Shown here piece by piece: positions 22,180-32,744 of a stretch of DNA of 64,000 nucleotides (position 1 is the stretch's first letter; every line of letters begins with the position of its first letter). Location: NCBI GenBank assembly GCA_022494885.1, contig JAGVSM010002389.1:1-64000 (forward strand). Direction: 5' to 3'. The position numbers were made by a program, and so were the translations under genes. This DNA is from Micrasema longulum. Taxonomy: Eukaryota > Arthropoda > Insecta > Trichoptera > Brachycentridae. A model generated the notes under the pieces. The model had not been told where the DNA came from. It searched no databases and saw nothing but the letters and a program-made list of their open reading frames with translations.

Positions 22180-22840
22180 TATTTATTTATCTATTTTTAT
22201 TTGGAAAAAAAATAACAGTTTTTACACATACTGTTTACAGAAAATAAGAATATATATTAACGAAAATTGTGAAAACAGTCAATATAAATTTTCTACAGTA
22301 GTGTAAGTCATTGATTAAGCATTATCGGTATTAAAATAAAGGCAATTTAACAATTAAGTAATGTTAGGCACTTAGAAGTTGCAAATAAAATAAAAATACA
22401 TTTATTTATATGCAGTAATTAAAATCAAGTAAATAGAAACAAGATAAAATCAAATTTTAAGAATAAGAAAAGAAAAGAAGTTATATAAAAATAATGTAAA
22501 TGAACATACGATTACATACATAATTACTGACGTCATAAATATAAGCGGGTGTACTGTCTATAAGGAATATTGTTGTGTCAGGCTGATTAAAGTTTATATT
22601 TTTTAATTTAAAGATTATTTATTTACCAATTAACGGAATATAAACCACGTAATTATAATAAAAAATCAAAATTAAAATCGAACATGAGACATTTTAAATA
22701 TATTTTTTAAAAGGGTGGGTCCAGCGGGGCTCGGACGCCAGTAACTTAATTTTTACCAAGACGCCAGGTTAGAGTTAAGTAAACAATGTAAATAATATTG
22801 GAATGCCCTACATCGCTCGTTTGATTGTTTGGCGTATAAT
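22180..22840. other. No gene
   Basis: AT-rich. At 22710-22775 GGGTGGGTCCAGCGGGGCTC and a twice-used GACGCCAG stand out in composition and may belong to the GC-rich island that follows. Confidence 0.4.
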
Positions 22841-23330
22841 ATAAATATGAAAATGGTGGCTGTGGAATTTTCTTCGTGGGTGCAGAGCGCGGCGGCAGGG
22901 GGCAAAGCCCTGCGGCTGCTATGGTACTATAAGCGCGGAGTGGACTGTTATTTACTTTGAGTATCCTAACGTAGCGATGCGATATGCGTTCACAACCACA
23001 AACAAGGAAGATAGTCTAAGATGGGGAGCCACTAACCTGTTCCCGTCGCTTCTTGTTCCTCCAGGACTTAGTTGGACCTGGACACTTGACACTATTAAAG
23101 ATGCGGCCCTGATACGCGTAACTAGAAGGCCTTCTGCAGCAAGTTTCGGGAGACTTCACTGACGCGATCGGATGGACATATTTAAAAGCGGTATGACGAG
23201 CGATACACCATCTTGTTACGGCAGGTGACAAAATAATACTGGGGTAGGAAAGATAAGGTTGTAAGTAGATTGGATGTGGGAGATTGCAACAATAATTAAT
23301 CCCAATGCAGACCTACATAATACGCGCAGC
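22841..23330 (+). other. GC-rich island with 37-codon frame
   Basis: About 490 bp with many CpG in an AT-rich neighbourhood. An ATG at 22847 in a fair context opens a 37-codon frame to TGA 22958-22960 (MKMVAVEFSSWVQSAAAGG, then KALRLLWYYKRG). Overlapping 61- and 71-codon frames lie at 22977-23162 (plus) and 23016-23231 (minus). None is recognised. It may be a host promoter with a first exon, or the 5' region of a retroelement. Confidence 0.35.
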
Positions 23331-23402
23331 CAGCAGTGAATAATATTTCTTACGATTTATTATGATATTTTATTATGAAAAAAAAGGTAAAATAAAAAGT
23401 TT

Positions 23403-24110
23403 GTCGGCTTCGTGGTGTAGTGGTCAGCGCGTTTGCCTACCATGCAAAATATCTCGCCCTGGATTCCCGACATGGGTGACGTAAAATATTTATTAAAAAA
23501 AAAAATATACACTAGATTATTATTATTATTTTATTTTTTTTATTTATTTTTCTTTTTTAAATTCTAAACAATTTTTTTTTTAAATTCCCGCCAAACTGCA
23601 AAAGCAGTTTTTTTGCAGGGATTTCTCTCTTTAAACATTTTTGTAACACAATATAATAAATGTTAACATAAAATATTTTTAAAAAAAACTTAAAAATATC
23701 AATAAAATAAAAGTTTAAAAAAAATTAAATACAAGTAAATCAAGTCTTTTTTGAAAACGAAATATATAAAAAATAATAAATAAACACTTTTTTTGACACT
23801 GTTTTAAATTGTTTGGTTTCCCCATTTTTTTTTATTTTTTTATTTTTTTTTACGGACTAAACTTAGAATTTAAGAAAAAGATTTTTAAAACCAATTTTAC
23901 TTTGTTTTTATTCATATCACTATTTTTTATTTCGTCCGGGAGTCTCTTTACTATGCGAGGGAGTTTTTTCGAGGGAATTTCGAATGCGAGGGAATTTCAT
24001 TCCCCGGGCTGGTACCTGATGCGTAAGACTGATCATCTTATTTTCATGGATTTTTTTTATTGAGATACACCGCGATTGGTGTACCAATGCAGTGCCCTAT
24101 GCATCATTAG
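23403..24110 (+). mobile_element. SINE-2, copy 2, split by an insert
   Basis: The tRNA-like head at 23403-23475 has the A-box region TGGTGTAGTGGTCAGCGCG and a worn B box (GGATTCCC). The body resumes at about 23990 with GGGCTGGTACCTGATGCG, AAGACTGATC and GGTGTACCAATGCAGTGC, in the order seen in reverse at 44763-45010. The intervening 500 bp is AT-rich. At 23594-23620 it holds a CTGCAAAA/TTTTGCAG hairpin after a T-rich start, as in minus-strand LINE tails. Confidence 0.7.
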
Positions 24111-24116
24111 TTAGAA

Positions 24117-24262
24117 TCGGGTTGTGGCCCCGTGGCTAGTGCCTCGGACTCACGGCTCAAAGGTCCGTGGTTCGAATCTCACTCTACCCCAACTCGATTC
24201 CCATTTTCTAATTGTGAGTTATTTGCAATTCGTTCAAAATAGTAAATTATAAGAACGCCAAT
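24117..24262 (+). mobile_element. SINE-1, tRNA-derived, copy 1
   Basis: A-box-like TGGCTAGTGCCTCGG at 24133 and B box GGTTCGAATCT at 24169 have tRNA spacing. A tRNA-unrelated body follows (CTCTACCCCAAC, then CCATTTTCTAATTGTGAGTT) and ends TAAGAACGC. Full copies lie at 39912 and 49550, and partial or reverse copies at 36577, 58426 and 61456. The stems needed for a working tRNA do not close. Confidence 0.85.
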
Positions 24263-24279
24263 ATTTTTTTTTTTAAATA

Positions 24280-24714
24280 ATAAAAAAAGTAAAAAAATGA
24301 TAGGTGTGGTAAAGGAATGATGACGATGATGATAATACAAAGTTAATGATTTCTTTCTTAAAAATTCTTTATTGACTTTTATACAAGGAAGCCGATTCAG
24401 TATTGCTTTTTTTTAATACTTTTTTATACAACACTGCCTACAAATGTGTCCATAGTGAATAAATTTAATAAAGGGATCTACAGTCCACTGCTTTTTAAAT
24501 TGTTTCATTTATTCGATTTCATGAAACCAACACATACATATTTATAAACAATACATAAATAATAACAACAAATAACAAGACCATTTACGGGTTTCACATT
24601 TTTATTTTTTTTCATTAAAAAAAAAAAAAACATTTTTTTAACATCTTTATTTATATAATTCTTTTGTACGTGTAACCACGCTTGCCTACTTTACAGGGCA
24701 TTACGTTCTCGGCA
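24280..24714. other. No gene
   Basis: AT-rich. TTCTTTATTGACTTTTATAC at 24366 may be a reversed poly(A)-signal end. Nothing else stands out. Confidence 0.35.
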
Positions 24715-25290
24715 TCCTGAACGTCCACTGCTGACTGTTCGTCGGTAGTATATACCAGAACTTTGGGACGAAAACCTGACATGGGAGGACGCAAAAGAGT
24801 TAGCAGCCGATGGAGATGCATGGAGGCTCTTTTCAGTTTCAGTGCTGCAGAGCAGCGTTTATTTTATGATTAAAAAATACATTTAAGAATTTGTTACCCA
24901 CTAAATCTAAAGACTTTTCGGTGGGACACATTTTTTTTTTTTATGACAGGTTTATATTACATTTATTTTATTTATATTTTACAGATTTGTTTATAAACAG
25001 GCACTATAAAGTATCTAGAAGATATTTCTTCAGTTCTTTTTTTTCATTTGAAGATTTTACATGTTATTGATAGTTTGTGGGAGATCATTGAACAATCTTG
25101 GAACTACCCAATTTAATTATATGCTCCAACTATGGAGCGGACATGGATAAATCAATTTTTGACTGTTTCTCAGCAGTATATGTCAGAACTACGGGACGAG
25201 AACCTGACTTGGTAGGATGCACTGGAGCTGGTATCCGACAGGGATGCCTGGAGCCGACACCATAAGCTCCAACTAGGGAGCGGACATGGA
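24715..25290 (+). mobile_element. LINE C-terminal tail, duplicated
   Basis: Two related plus-strand pieces encode LWDENLTWEDAKELAADGDAW (about 24755-24820) and LRDENLTW, stop, DALELVSDRDAW (about 25185-25250). The W-x-DA-x-ELA-x-D-x-x-W block is a LINE C-terminal end. GCTCCAACTAKGGAGCGGAC occurs at about 25123 and 25266. The pieces flank a minus-strand LINE insertion (24828-25117). Confidence 0.6.
24828..25117 (-). mobile_element. LINE family G 3' end, copy 1
   Basis: Closely similar by eye to 38788-39075: it starts TTTTCAGTTTCAGTGCTGCA, has the CCCAC...GTGGG hairpin at about 24899-24929, then CACTATAAAGTATCTAGAAG, and ends in the coding segment for FNDLPQTI-like residues. It is the last 290 bp of a minus-strand LINE inserted into an older LINE tail. 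Confidence 0.8.
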
Positions 25291-25855
25291 ATGATTTATA
25301 AATTTATACATTAACGGTTCAATGAACCTTTTACATTAAAAATAATAACAGAATTAATCACAGCACAATACTACGTAGTACATAATATGAAATATAGTAG
25401 ATGATGATAATATAGGTTTGATATGTACATGTAATATTTAAATTTATTCAATACCTACATGGGATACAAAGTTTTAATTCAAATGACTGTAGATATCAGA
25501 ATTGTTTAATCAAAAGTTTATTTGTTTACTCCTAAAAGAAGGAAACGTATAAAATTTGTGTAATTTGAAAATTGGAAAAGTTTAATGAATATTATGGATA
25601 CAAAACAATATGTGGTACTAGTAATATGACGGTGAAAACATATATCAAAATTATGTTCTGATACAACGGCACATTAAAGCTGTCGTCTGATCAAAATTAA
25701 GAAAATCCTACGATTTTTCCATTTTAAAACACCGGTTATTTAAACCAGTTTATTTTTTGTAATACATTCATGTTATATTCTACTCCCACAATAAATAAAG
25801 CTTACCCACCTGAACAATGAAGGCGAATTCTTATTAAAAATGACAATTTTTCTGA
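25291..25855. other. No gene
   Basis: AT-rich and unassigned. The piece near 25682-25740 weakly resembles 46583-46645. Confidence 0.35.
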
Positions 25856-25858
25856 ACA

Positions 25859-26254
25859 ATTGAGGGTACTACTTGCAAACCCGGCAAAATCCAAAATCTA
25901 AGAAAAGTGAGATATTAATTGAAACTTATTCAGAATACAATTTTTTAAAATAATTATAACATTGTCAGTTAAAAACACATTTTATTTCTAAGAACTTGAC
26001 TTTCAAATTATCGGGTTTGTTGCAAACATGGCAGCCTCTACTTGAGTATTGTAAAGTTCGAATGTTTAAAATTAATTTTATCATTTCACTGCTGTTTCTT
26101 GACATAATCATGCTTATGTCATCATATTTCCTGATTAAAATAAAAAAAAAACAGTTTTTAAAAAAATTGAAGTTAAGTATTGTATCAGTTTTTTGTGATT
26201 TGTTCAAAATAAAGCAAGATGGATTTTGCCGGGTTTGCAAATAGTACCCTCAAT
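25859..26254. mobile_element. Inverted-repeat element E
   Basis: 35-bp terminal inverted repeats with one mismatch: 25859-25893 (ATTGAGGGTACTACTTGCAA...) and 26220-26254. Length is 396 bp. Frames of 91 and 82 codons overlap on opposite strands and include the arms, so they are probably chance. The near-perfect arms suggest a fairly young non-autonomous DNA element. Confidence 0.85.
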
Positions 26255-26284
26255 TATCTAATTCCCTCCCGTCAAATGATAAGC

Positions 26285-26640
26285 CTGTATTCTACACTAG
26301 TAATAATAAAGAAACATTGTTAAAAAATCACATAGACAAAGTCCCTAAATATAATAAATCTGGCATAAACCAATTAAAATTTAATGATTGCGATTCGATC
26401 TACATTGGAAAAACTAAGATAAGCTTTAATACTAGAGTAAAAGAATACTTAAGGTGCCAAAATTAAAATATTTTTTCTTAATTCGCAAACCATCTGATAA
26501 AAAAATAATCATAATTTCAATAAAAACACTGGATTAAGAGTTCTTCATGTTGAAAATGAAACATTAAAATTACACAATTTGGATATTTTAGAAATTAAAA
26601 AAGCGATTCATTATAGTAAAAAAATGACCAAATGAACAAT
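26285..26640 (+). mobile_element. Penelope-like GIY-YIG endonuclease fragment
   Basis: Reads HIDKVPKYNKSGINQLKFND and CDSIYIGKTKISFNTRVKE, then in shifted frames FANHLI, LRVLHVENETLKLHNL and EIKKAIHYS. This is the GIY-YIG domain at the C-terminus of Penelope-like elements. GIY has become GIN, YIG is kept (26401-26409), and the arginine of the SFxTRxKEH block remains. Frameshifts follow. The start abuts inverted-repeat element E. Confidence 0.85.
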
Positions 26641-26795
26641 ATTTTTTTAGGTCCGGTTTTGTAGGTATGTAGAAAAGAAAAAAAGTTTAAAAAACGAAGT
26701 TTTTTTATTTATTTTATTTTATTGAGTAACCATAAAGTTTGTGCTTCGAATATAAAAGTTTTTTTTTTTTTAAATTTTAAAAAGTAAATAAAGAT

Positions 26796-27045
26796 TAGAC
26801 GAACCAAGTAAAAGTTATCACTAGAGCCCTTACAGGGCACTGCAGATTGAACAAACACCTTGCTAGAATGAACCTTTCTGAATCTTCTAGATGTAGGTTC
26901 TTCAGTGCAGATGAAGAAACTCCGGTACATATGTATGTAAATGTGATGCTTTATATTGCAAAAGAAGCCACTGGTGAAACCAGAGGATACTTTGCAGATT
27001 TGGGCTTGGAGGGGGAGATTTAGCGAAATGAGAACTCTCGCCCTT
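26796..27045 (+). mobile_element. Jockey/I-type LINE C-terminus, decayed
   Basis: Reads VKVITRALTGHCRLNKHLAR, MNLSESSRCRFFSADEETPV and HMYVNV. After a frameshift it reads KPLVKPEDTLQIWAWRGRF. The blocks LTGHxxLNxHLxRM, SxxCRxCxxExETxxHxxxxC and KPxxxPEDL end the ORF2 of RNase H-bearing LINEs (Jockey, I, R1 groups). Two cysteines of the CCHC-like knuckle are lost. It is 5'-truncated. Confidence 0.8.
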
Positions 27046-27239
27046 CGCACTGTAGCCATACTCAAAGACCAGGACTTTAAGGGTCGGAACTCATTTACTG
27101 GAACCCGTCACAATAGATCTTCACAGGTCGCAATTAGGTCAAGAACTAATAATATTGCCTTGACTCCTATTTCAAAGAATCAAAATAGATGTTAACATTT
27201 TTAAAAATCATTTCTAAAAAAAAAAACTAACAATTTTCA

Positions 27240-27690
27240 TATACTAAAATAGAATTACTGTTGGATGCTCGATACCTTCGACCTCGGGACTGTAAAACAA
27301 GGCCTGCCCTCTCGCGATACGCGTGTTCGAAGAAAACAGGGAACGTTTGATTTTAGGTAAACTAATTGACGTTATGGTTTTCAGTGTCAATCCTGGAATT
27401 AATGAAAGGAGTAAGGACTTACGGTTTCCTCCCTTTGGCAATGGTCCAGAAAGACACCGTTATCGTTTGCACTGGTCACTTTGCACGCTTTTGTATGTTG
27501 GTGATTCGAAATCACTGTCACGCTCGCGGTACGGTTTTCGCTGTTGTTCGCGGTACGGTTTTTTTGTTGTGTTGTCACGCGTTGCTTTCTTGACTCGCCG
27601 TCAGGGAGAAGTAGGTATATTGGGATTCAAAACAAGGACCACCGGAATCAAAGGAAGGAATGGCTTGACACTTGAATAAAAGAAAATGAA
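27240..27690 (+). other. GC-richer block with 24-bp tandem duplication
   Basis: This stretch is much richer in G+C than its flanks, with open frames of 118 and 75 codons in two phases, neither recognised. A 24-bp unit TCGCGGTACGGTTTTCGCTG... at 27524-27547 is duplicated at 27548-27571. It could be the 5' region of a retroelement or a captured host fragment. Confidence 0.4.
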
Positions 27691-27694
27691 TCCG

Positions 27695-28095
27695 AAACAA
27701 TTACTTTGCGACCAGCAGATTACGCCTCTTGAAATTTTTACTAAATTTAAGTACATTGGTATTCATGTAAATATAAAGCATTTACGAAAAAAATGAGGAA
27801 TGTTTTATAATCATAACTTTTTTTATTAAAACTCAAGTACTCAGAAGATTTTTTCTGGTTTCGAATTATTTGGAAAATATTGGAGTTCACATGTCAAAAT
27901 ATAAAACTTATCGTTTCGAATGTAGATTTTTACTTTATTTACGTAGGTGTAATACAAAAAATAATTGTCACATAAAAAAAAAGTTAGTGATGAAAAACGA
28001 ACATAATTATAAACAATAAACAAGGTTACATTTTCAGAAACCGAATGATATAATATTGGGTTCAATTTCAAATATCCATTTTTAATTAAATGTGT
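27695..28095. other. No gene
   Basis: AT-rich. The frame 27841-28158 is not recognised and probably reflects composition. Confidence 0.35.
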
Positions 28096-28215
28096 TATGC
28101 TACTTGAATTATAACAATATAACTTTAATTTTAGTGGATGGCTGGAAGAAATGGCCATTTGGCAACAAGCCTGCTAATGTATAATTAACATTTCATACAA
28201 AAAAATGAATAAAAA
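28096..28215 (-). mobile_element. LINE 3' tail
   Basis: The minus strand carries GTTGCCAAATGGCCATTTC, related to the plus-strand tail at 7110-7140 (TTGCCAAATGGCAATTTC). No coding sequence is attached. Confidence 0.45.
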
Positions 28216-28295
28216 AAAGAGTTTTTACCGCTTTAAGGCATTTATTTTATTTTTATAAATTTATATATGAAATAAATATACATATGATACTCTAT

Positions 28296-28550
28296 TGATA
28301 TAAAGTGGTGATAATGAAACCCAACTGCAAAACAACATCAATGAGGATTTGAATAAATTTATGTACTGGTTAGATAATAACTCATTAACAATAAATACAA
28401 ATAAGACTAAATATATGATAATAAAACAAAAAAACACACGCCCCATAGTAATTAAAGATGAGCAAATTAAACAAACAGAAAATGTGAAGTACTTAGGTTT
28501 GGAAGTGGATAAAAAACATGTACGTACTTAAAAAACACCTAAATGAAACA
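28296..28550 (+). mobile_element. LINE RT palm/thumb fragment
   Basis: Reads NETQLQNNINEDLNKFMYWL, DNNSLTINTNKTKYMI and ENVKYLGLEVDKK. These are the LxxNxxKTKxM and VKYLGxxVD blocks downstream of the catalytic YxDD in non-LTR reverse transcriptases. The frame is open for about 80 codons and then breaks. The catalytic centre itself is not present. Confidence 0.8.
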
Positions 28551-28614
28551 GTTCTTGCAGCCCGTGTGACGAGTGATATGTGATGTTATTTTATTGATTT
28601 TCATAAAACTATTA

Positions 28615-28745
28615 TATAGTTGGATAATTTATATAGCGCCATTTTTGTGAAAATCACCTATTGTGTTATTATATATAGTATCCCCTCATACCAGCACTTT
28701 TGCTGATTGGGAATATTTCGTACAAATAAAATATGTAATAAAATG
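28615..28745 (+). mobile_element. LINE 3' tail with hairpin
   Basis: GGATAATTTATATAGCGCC, TTTTTGTGAAAATCACCT and CAGCACTTTTGCTG (a 4-bp hairpin) precede AATAAAATATGTAATAAAATG. Related tail fragments lie at about 9001-9055 and 9690-9760. Confidence 0.45.
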
Positions 28746-28749
28746 TAAT

Positions 28750-29465
28750 ATGTGATGTTTCAAAACCTTGTATTTTGTCATTAATTAGAAAATGAATACG
28801 GAGTGTCTATCTAACTTGGTTCAGCCTGTTATAAGTTGGAGATTTTTTTTGAAACGTCGCTTAAAATTTATCGATCGGGATTATGTATTATTTTAAATTG
28901 CCACACTTCAACCTGACGCGTGGCAACACCTAATACTAAATGTCATTATTCAAAATACTTTCATTTAGCGACGTGTAATCTCCACGCATAAATCGTATTT
29001 GATTATTATCAGGCAGTGAATTATTAATTGAAGATACAAAACACTCCAAAACTGTAAGTAAAGTAAAACAAATTTGAATTGGGTTTAAACATACGTCTGT
29101 CCCCTTTCTTCCAAATGAAGAGAACAAGAGGAAATAAAACAAAAAATTCAACAAATTAGTCATTTATGTAGTCTCCTTCATTATTTTACAACAAATTAGT
29201 CACAAATATCACGAACACCTTTGACAGTTTTATTCCCTCGATTGAACGTTTACATAGAATATCTATAAAATACTCACTTTTGTCTACTTGATATTTTATT
29301 GTGAAGGCTTAATAAGAAACTAATATACCTAACGTAAACGCAAACACAATATCTTGTAAGCTGAAATTTTTCATTTGAATGACGTATAACATTTGCCATT
29401 TTGTTTTACCGTTAGTTCTCATTTCGTGATTTCGGAAAAACGGACACAACATAATATTTTAAATT
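28750..29465. other. No gene
   Basis: No recognisable element or coding block. Confidence 0.35.
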
Positions 29466-29469
29466 CCTC

Positions 29470-29740
29470 CTTCTTTCCTTACTCATAAAGTGTCCGTGCG
29501 GCTCAACTGTGGAATCATCTCTCTTCCACAATCAGAGATGTTTCTACAGTATCTCTGTTTAAATCACGGCAAAGAAACATCTCCATTATTTTCCTTTATC
29601 TCTCCTCATTTCCCCTTTTTCTATTATATGTGAACACAACAAACACAATTTTTTTTATGTTTAATTTATTTTTCAAATTAATAAGCTCTATTTTTTATTT
29701 TTTTTAATTCTTAACAAATTAAATTTAAAAATCCAAAATG
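29470..29740 (+). mobile_element. LINE C-terminus
   Basis: Reads VRAAQLWNHLSSTIRDVSTV then SLFKSRQRNISII, followed by a hydrophobic run and a T-rich 3' UTR. The WNxLPxxIRDVxxVSLFKSRLKKHL block is shared with 7655-8300 and 58560-58700. Only the final coding segment is left. Confidence 0.75.
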
Positions 29741-29744
29741 CTTG

Positions 29745-30215
29745 GTACATACATAATCGATAAAATAAACGTTTCTACCTCTCTAATAGAGTGAAAACTC
29801 ATGTTTAGAGAGGGAGCTTGTTTTACATTTATTTTTATACATATCCGTATGTATACAGTCTTTATACAAATATAGATTTTTTTTTACTATCTTAAACAGA
29901 TTCCTTAAAATTAGATGTTATATTCTAAAAGATACACCATTTTCTACTGTATGGGGGTAAGGCTAGAGGGGTCTCACATAAATACGTAAATCTAAATTTA
30001 AATGTTTTAATATTTGGCATCGATTTTAGGATTCCTGGAAGATTATTAAAGTATTTTTTTCCAACATACGAATAATGATTTAAAGATACAGTTATATTGC
30101 ATCTGTGTAAAGTCAAATTATTTCTCAATCTAGAGTTTCCCAAATTTTGTAAGCTAATGGTTTTTTTTTTAAGTTTGTAGAAAAGATGTTTTTTTAAAGA
30201 TGTCATCAATTGAAG
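29745..30215 (-). mobile_element. LINE C-terminus and 3' UTR
   Basis: The minus-strand frame (30209-29925) reads SLKKHLFYKLKKKTISLQNL, HRCNITVSLNHYSYVGKK and YFNNLPGILKSMPNIKTF. This matches the F/Y-x-G-x-x-x-FNxLPxxIK block near the end of CR1/Jockey-type ORF2. The 3' UTR carries an 8-bp hairpin (29778-29785 with 29806-29813). Confidence 0.75.
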
Positions 30216-30219
30216 GTAT

Positions 30220-30764
30220 ATCTAGTTATTTAAAAATTAAATTTGAAGGATGAGTTCTAGGTTTTTTAAATATAATTTAAGCAACGGTTTATTGGTTTAA
30301 ATTTAGATTGAATTCTATAAATATTATGAAAGTAATTAAAATAATATATTTTTAAGGGTGATCATTTTTATAATATTTATTTTCTATTGTTTTTATTTTA
30401 TACCCTCTCCTTCTGTAGTTAATAAATTCGTGTGAAATCTCAATTAATGTGAAAATAGTTAATAAATTAATGTGAAATCTGTAATTGGTTTCACTTTTTA
30501 AAATAATTTTCTTGCAACTTGTGTTTATTAAAAAGACTTTGATTTTCATAATAAATACATTTATATATTTATAAAAAAATATACGAACACAAATACACAC
30601 ATAAATACGTACATACGAATTCATATAAACATATAAATAATGATTAAAAAGAGAAACTAATAAATTAAAAATAGCAATGAAAAAGTTTAAATTCTATACA
30701 TATTATGAAAGTTATTAAAACATAATTTTCTAAAAGGTTATTGCAAATTAATTTACCTAACTAG
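30220..30764. other. No gene; short imperfect duplication
   Basis: AT-rich. 30308-30355 and 30688-30735 are an imperfect direct repeat (ATTATGAAAGTWATTAAAA). This may be 3' UTR of the minus-strand LINE to the right. Confidence 0.4.
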
Positions 30765-31097
30765 CTACATGAGGGATTATTTGATTTTATAAATTGCGTT
30801 ACAGTTCTCCTATAATTATTAAATGTATCGTTAAAGATATGAATATCAGCATTACTTTTTACATAATTATATAATTCTAACATACGTGATAATGCATTAA
30901 AGTGCGCCATATTGAAGGTTGAAAGATAAAATGAAGTGTACGATCTCAAACGCTGACTGGTAACATTCAGATGTACATTTTCTGAACAAAATTTAGAGTC
31001 AATATTACAATTGATTTTATTATAAAGATACGTCAAGTCTGAAATCTGTCTCCTAAATTCCAACTTATAAAGACTAAAATGATTCAGGCGCTGATGA
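30765..31097 (-). mobile_element. LINE C-terminus, open frame
   Basis: From 31097 leftward: LNHFSLYKLEFRRQISDLTY, LYNKINCNIDSKFCSENV, RLRSYTSFYLSTFNM and FNALSRMLELYNYV. The LERRRxIxDLxFLxKIxNxxID and PLxRMxxLYN blocks end Jockey/CR1-type ORF2. The frame has no stop over about 110 codons to TAG at the end, so it is one of the less decayed copies. It is 5'-truncated just before 31097. Confidence 0.85.
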
Positions 31098-31314
31098 TAA
31101 GACTGAAGGGTTCAGCTCAGAGTACGTATTCCAATGGGAAGTTAAAATTTATGTTCAATTTTATCAACATGGTAAATTTAAGTTTTCAGTATGAAAATAC
31201 AATTTTATTTTCTAAACATGTTTAATTACCGATTACCGATGAAGATACTTTGAATTTTTTATACAAATATACACACTTTCGTACTTAAATATCGATATAT
31301 GTTTATACCGCCTC

Positions 31315-31566
31315 AGTATATCGTCGTTGTACATCAAATATGGGCCATGAGACTCGGAGCACATTCTGAGAAAATCGATAAAAACTATTTTTAAAAAAAA
31401 CCCCGAAAATAACACTTTTGAGTATGAACGAAGTAAGAAAAATACAGTATTTTTCAATTTGATTAAAATATTAATTACTTTATGCCAAAAAGTCGCATTT
31501 TGATTATTTTCTCAGAATGAGCTCCGAGTCACATGGCCCATATTTGATGTGAAACAACAATATACT
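31315..31566. mobile_element. Inverted-repeat element F
   Basis: Arms of about 63 bp: AGTATATCGTCGTTGTACAT...CTGAGAAAAT (31315-31380) and its complement (31506-31566), with a few mismatches and small gaps. Total length is about 252 bp with no coding. This is a typical short non-autonomous DNA element. I see no clear target duplication. Confidence 0.85.
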
Positions 31567-31569
31567 AAT

Positions 31570-32095
31570 AAAGATAGCCGTTGATAATCGTGGCCCTGGT
31601 AATATTTTAATGTTAGGTTACGATTTTTTTTTTTCCACAGATTCAATTAAATTAATGTAAGTTCTGTAATATGGTGACCAGACTACACATCCAAATCACA
31701 AATTACTGCAAACTAATGAATTGTATAAACATATTATCGATAAAACAAATTTGAAAGGTTTACATATTCTGTATAGGACGATGATGAAGATTGAGGTTAA
31801 AATGACCAAATAATAAAACCAATTGGATCGATCAAATGAGGCAGTTTTATGAGCCTGCATAATTCAAACATTTACATTTAATATGTTGATATTTTTGCAT
31901 TAAAATCGTTTAAAAGGGTATCCTTGTAGTTTCAATGAAAAATCATCGAGTTTTACGATGTTTTATTATCAAAAAGCTTTCACATAAAGCCTGCCTTTCA
32001 TGTACTTGATCGTTTTGTTAAGAGAGGTATATTCAATCCTTAATAAAGGGAACAAAGACGATCAATAAATGTAGGTTCTCTGTAGGAACAATAAT
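31570..32095. other. No gene
   Basis: AT-rich and unassigned. Confidence 0.35.
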
Positions 32096-32097
32096 AT

Positions 32098-32590
32098 TTT
32101 TTTTTTTTTTATTAATAACAAATAAAAATACAATAATACAACTAAATACATTTTTTTACATTAATCAAATACATAAATTTACATTAACGTTTCCCATTAC
32201 GTAAAAGAAATAAACAATTCTTGTGTTCATAATGGGGAGTGACGTCTTACAATAGTTTATTTTATTTTAATTAATAATATTTTTAGGATAACTTATATAA
32301 ATTACAACAGAAATATAAACTATGTTTTTAATCACTGTTACGTGAAGAAGAATTATAGATGTAACTTGTCACTTCTTTCTTAAATATATTGTATTCCTGG
32401 CTGTACTTTTTATTATCTTCATTAATTTTATTAAATAAAAATATTCCTCCATATATTCAACCATAAATAAACCTTGTGGTATTTTTAATTCGGAATAAAC
32501 GTTGTTTTACATTAAAAAACGTTTTTTCATGAAACAAATGGTTGATGTTTTTGTGCGTTTAGTTTTTGCAGACTCATTACCGGTGTAAAG
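32098..32590 (-). mobile_element. LINE C-terminus with poly(A) end
   Basis: The minus strand reads FHEKTFFNVKQRLFRIKNTT, RFIYG, stop, IYGGIFLFNKINED, then NIFKKEVTSYIYNSSS. The RxRxxxxFYxGxxLFNxIxxxIK pattern is the end of a CR1/Jockey-type ORF2. The 3' UTR runs to the T-tract at 32098-32110, which is the poly(A) end read on this strand. Confidence 0.65.
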
Positions 32591-32654
32591 GCAACAGGGC
32601 TTAAAAGTTGTGGTGATCGGCTATTTATACGTACGCTTCGTAGGTATGCCTTTG

Positions 32655-32740
32655 CGCGCATCAGGTTACAGTCCAGGGACAAATAAATATTACAGTGTAA
32701 AACCACCTTTTAAAACAATATTTAAACAGCTTGCCTGATG
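32655..32740 (-). mobile_element. SINE-2 body fragment
   Basis: CAGTCCAGGGACAAATAAAT and GTAAAACCACCTTTTAAAA match 44870-44925 (CAGTCCAGGGACTATGAAAT). The tRNA-like head is missing. Confidence 0.6.
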
Positions 32741-32744
32741 GATA

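Noticed and set aside
24133..24190. Functional tRNA gene
   Set aside because: A and B boxes are present, but the acceptor and other stems do not close and the body is repeated as a SINE elsewhere in the window.
25965..26244. Overlapping frames of 91 and 82 codons on opposite strands
   Set aside because: Both run through the terminal inverted repeats of element E and show low-complexity F/I/K/N composition typical of AT-rich chance frames.
31090..31125. Hammerhead core CTGATGA in this stretch
   Set aside because: There is no GAAAC element and no pairing stem II or stem I at the required positions.
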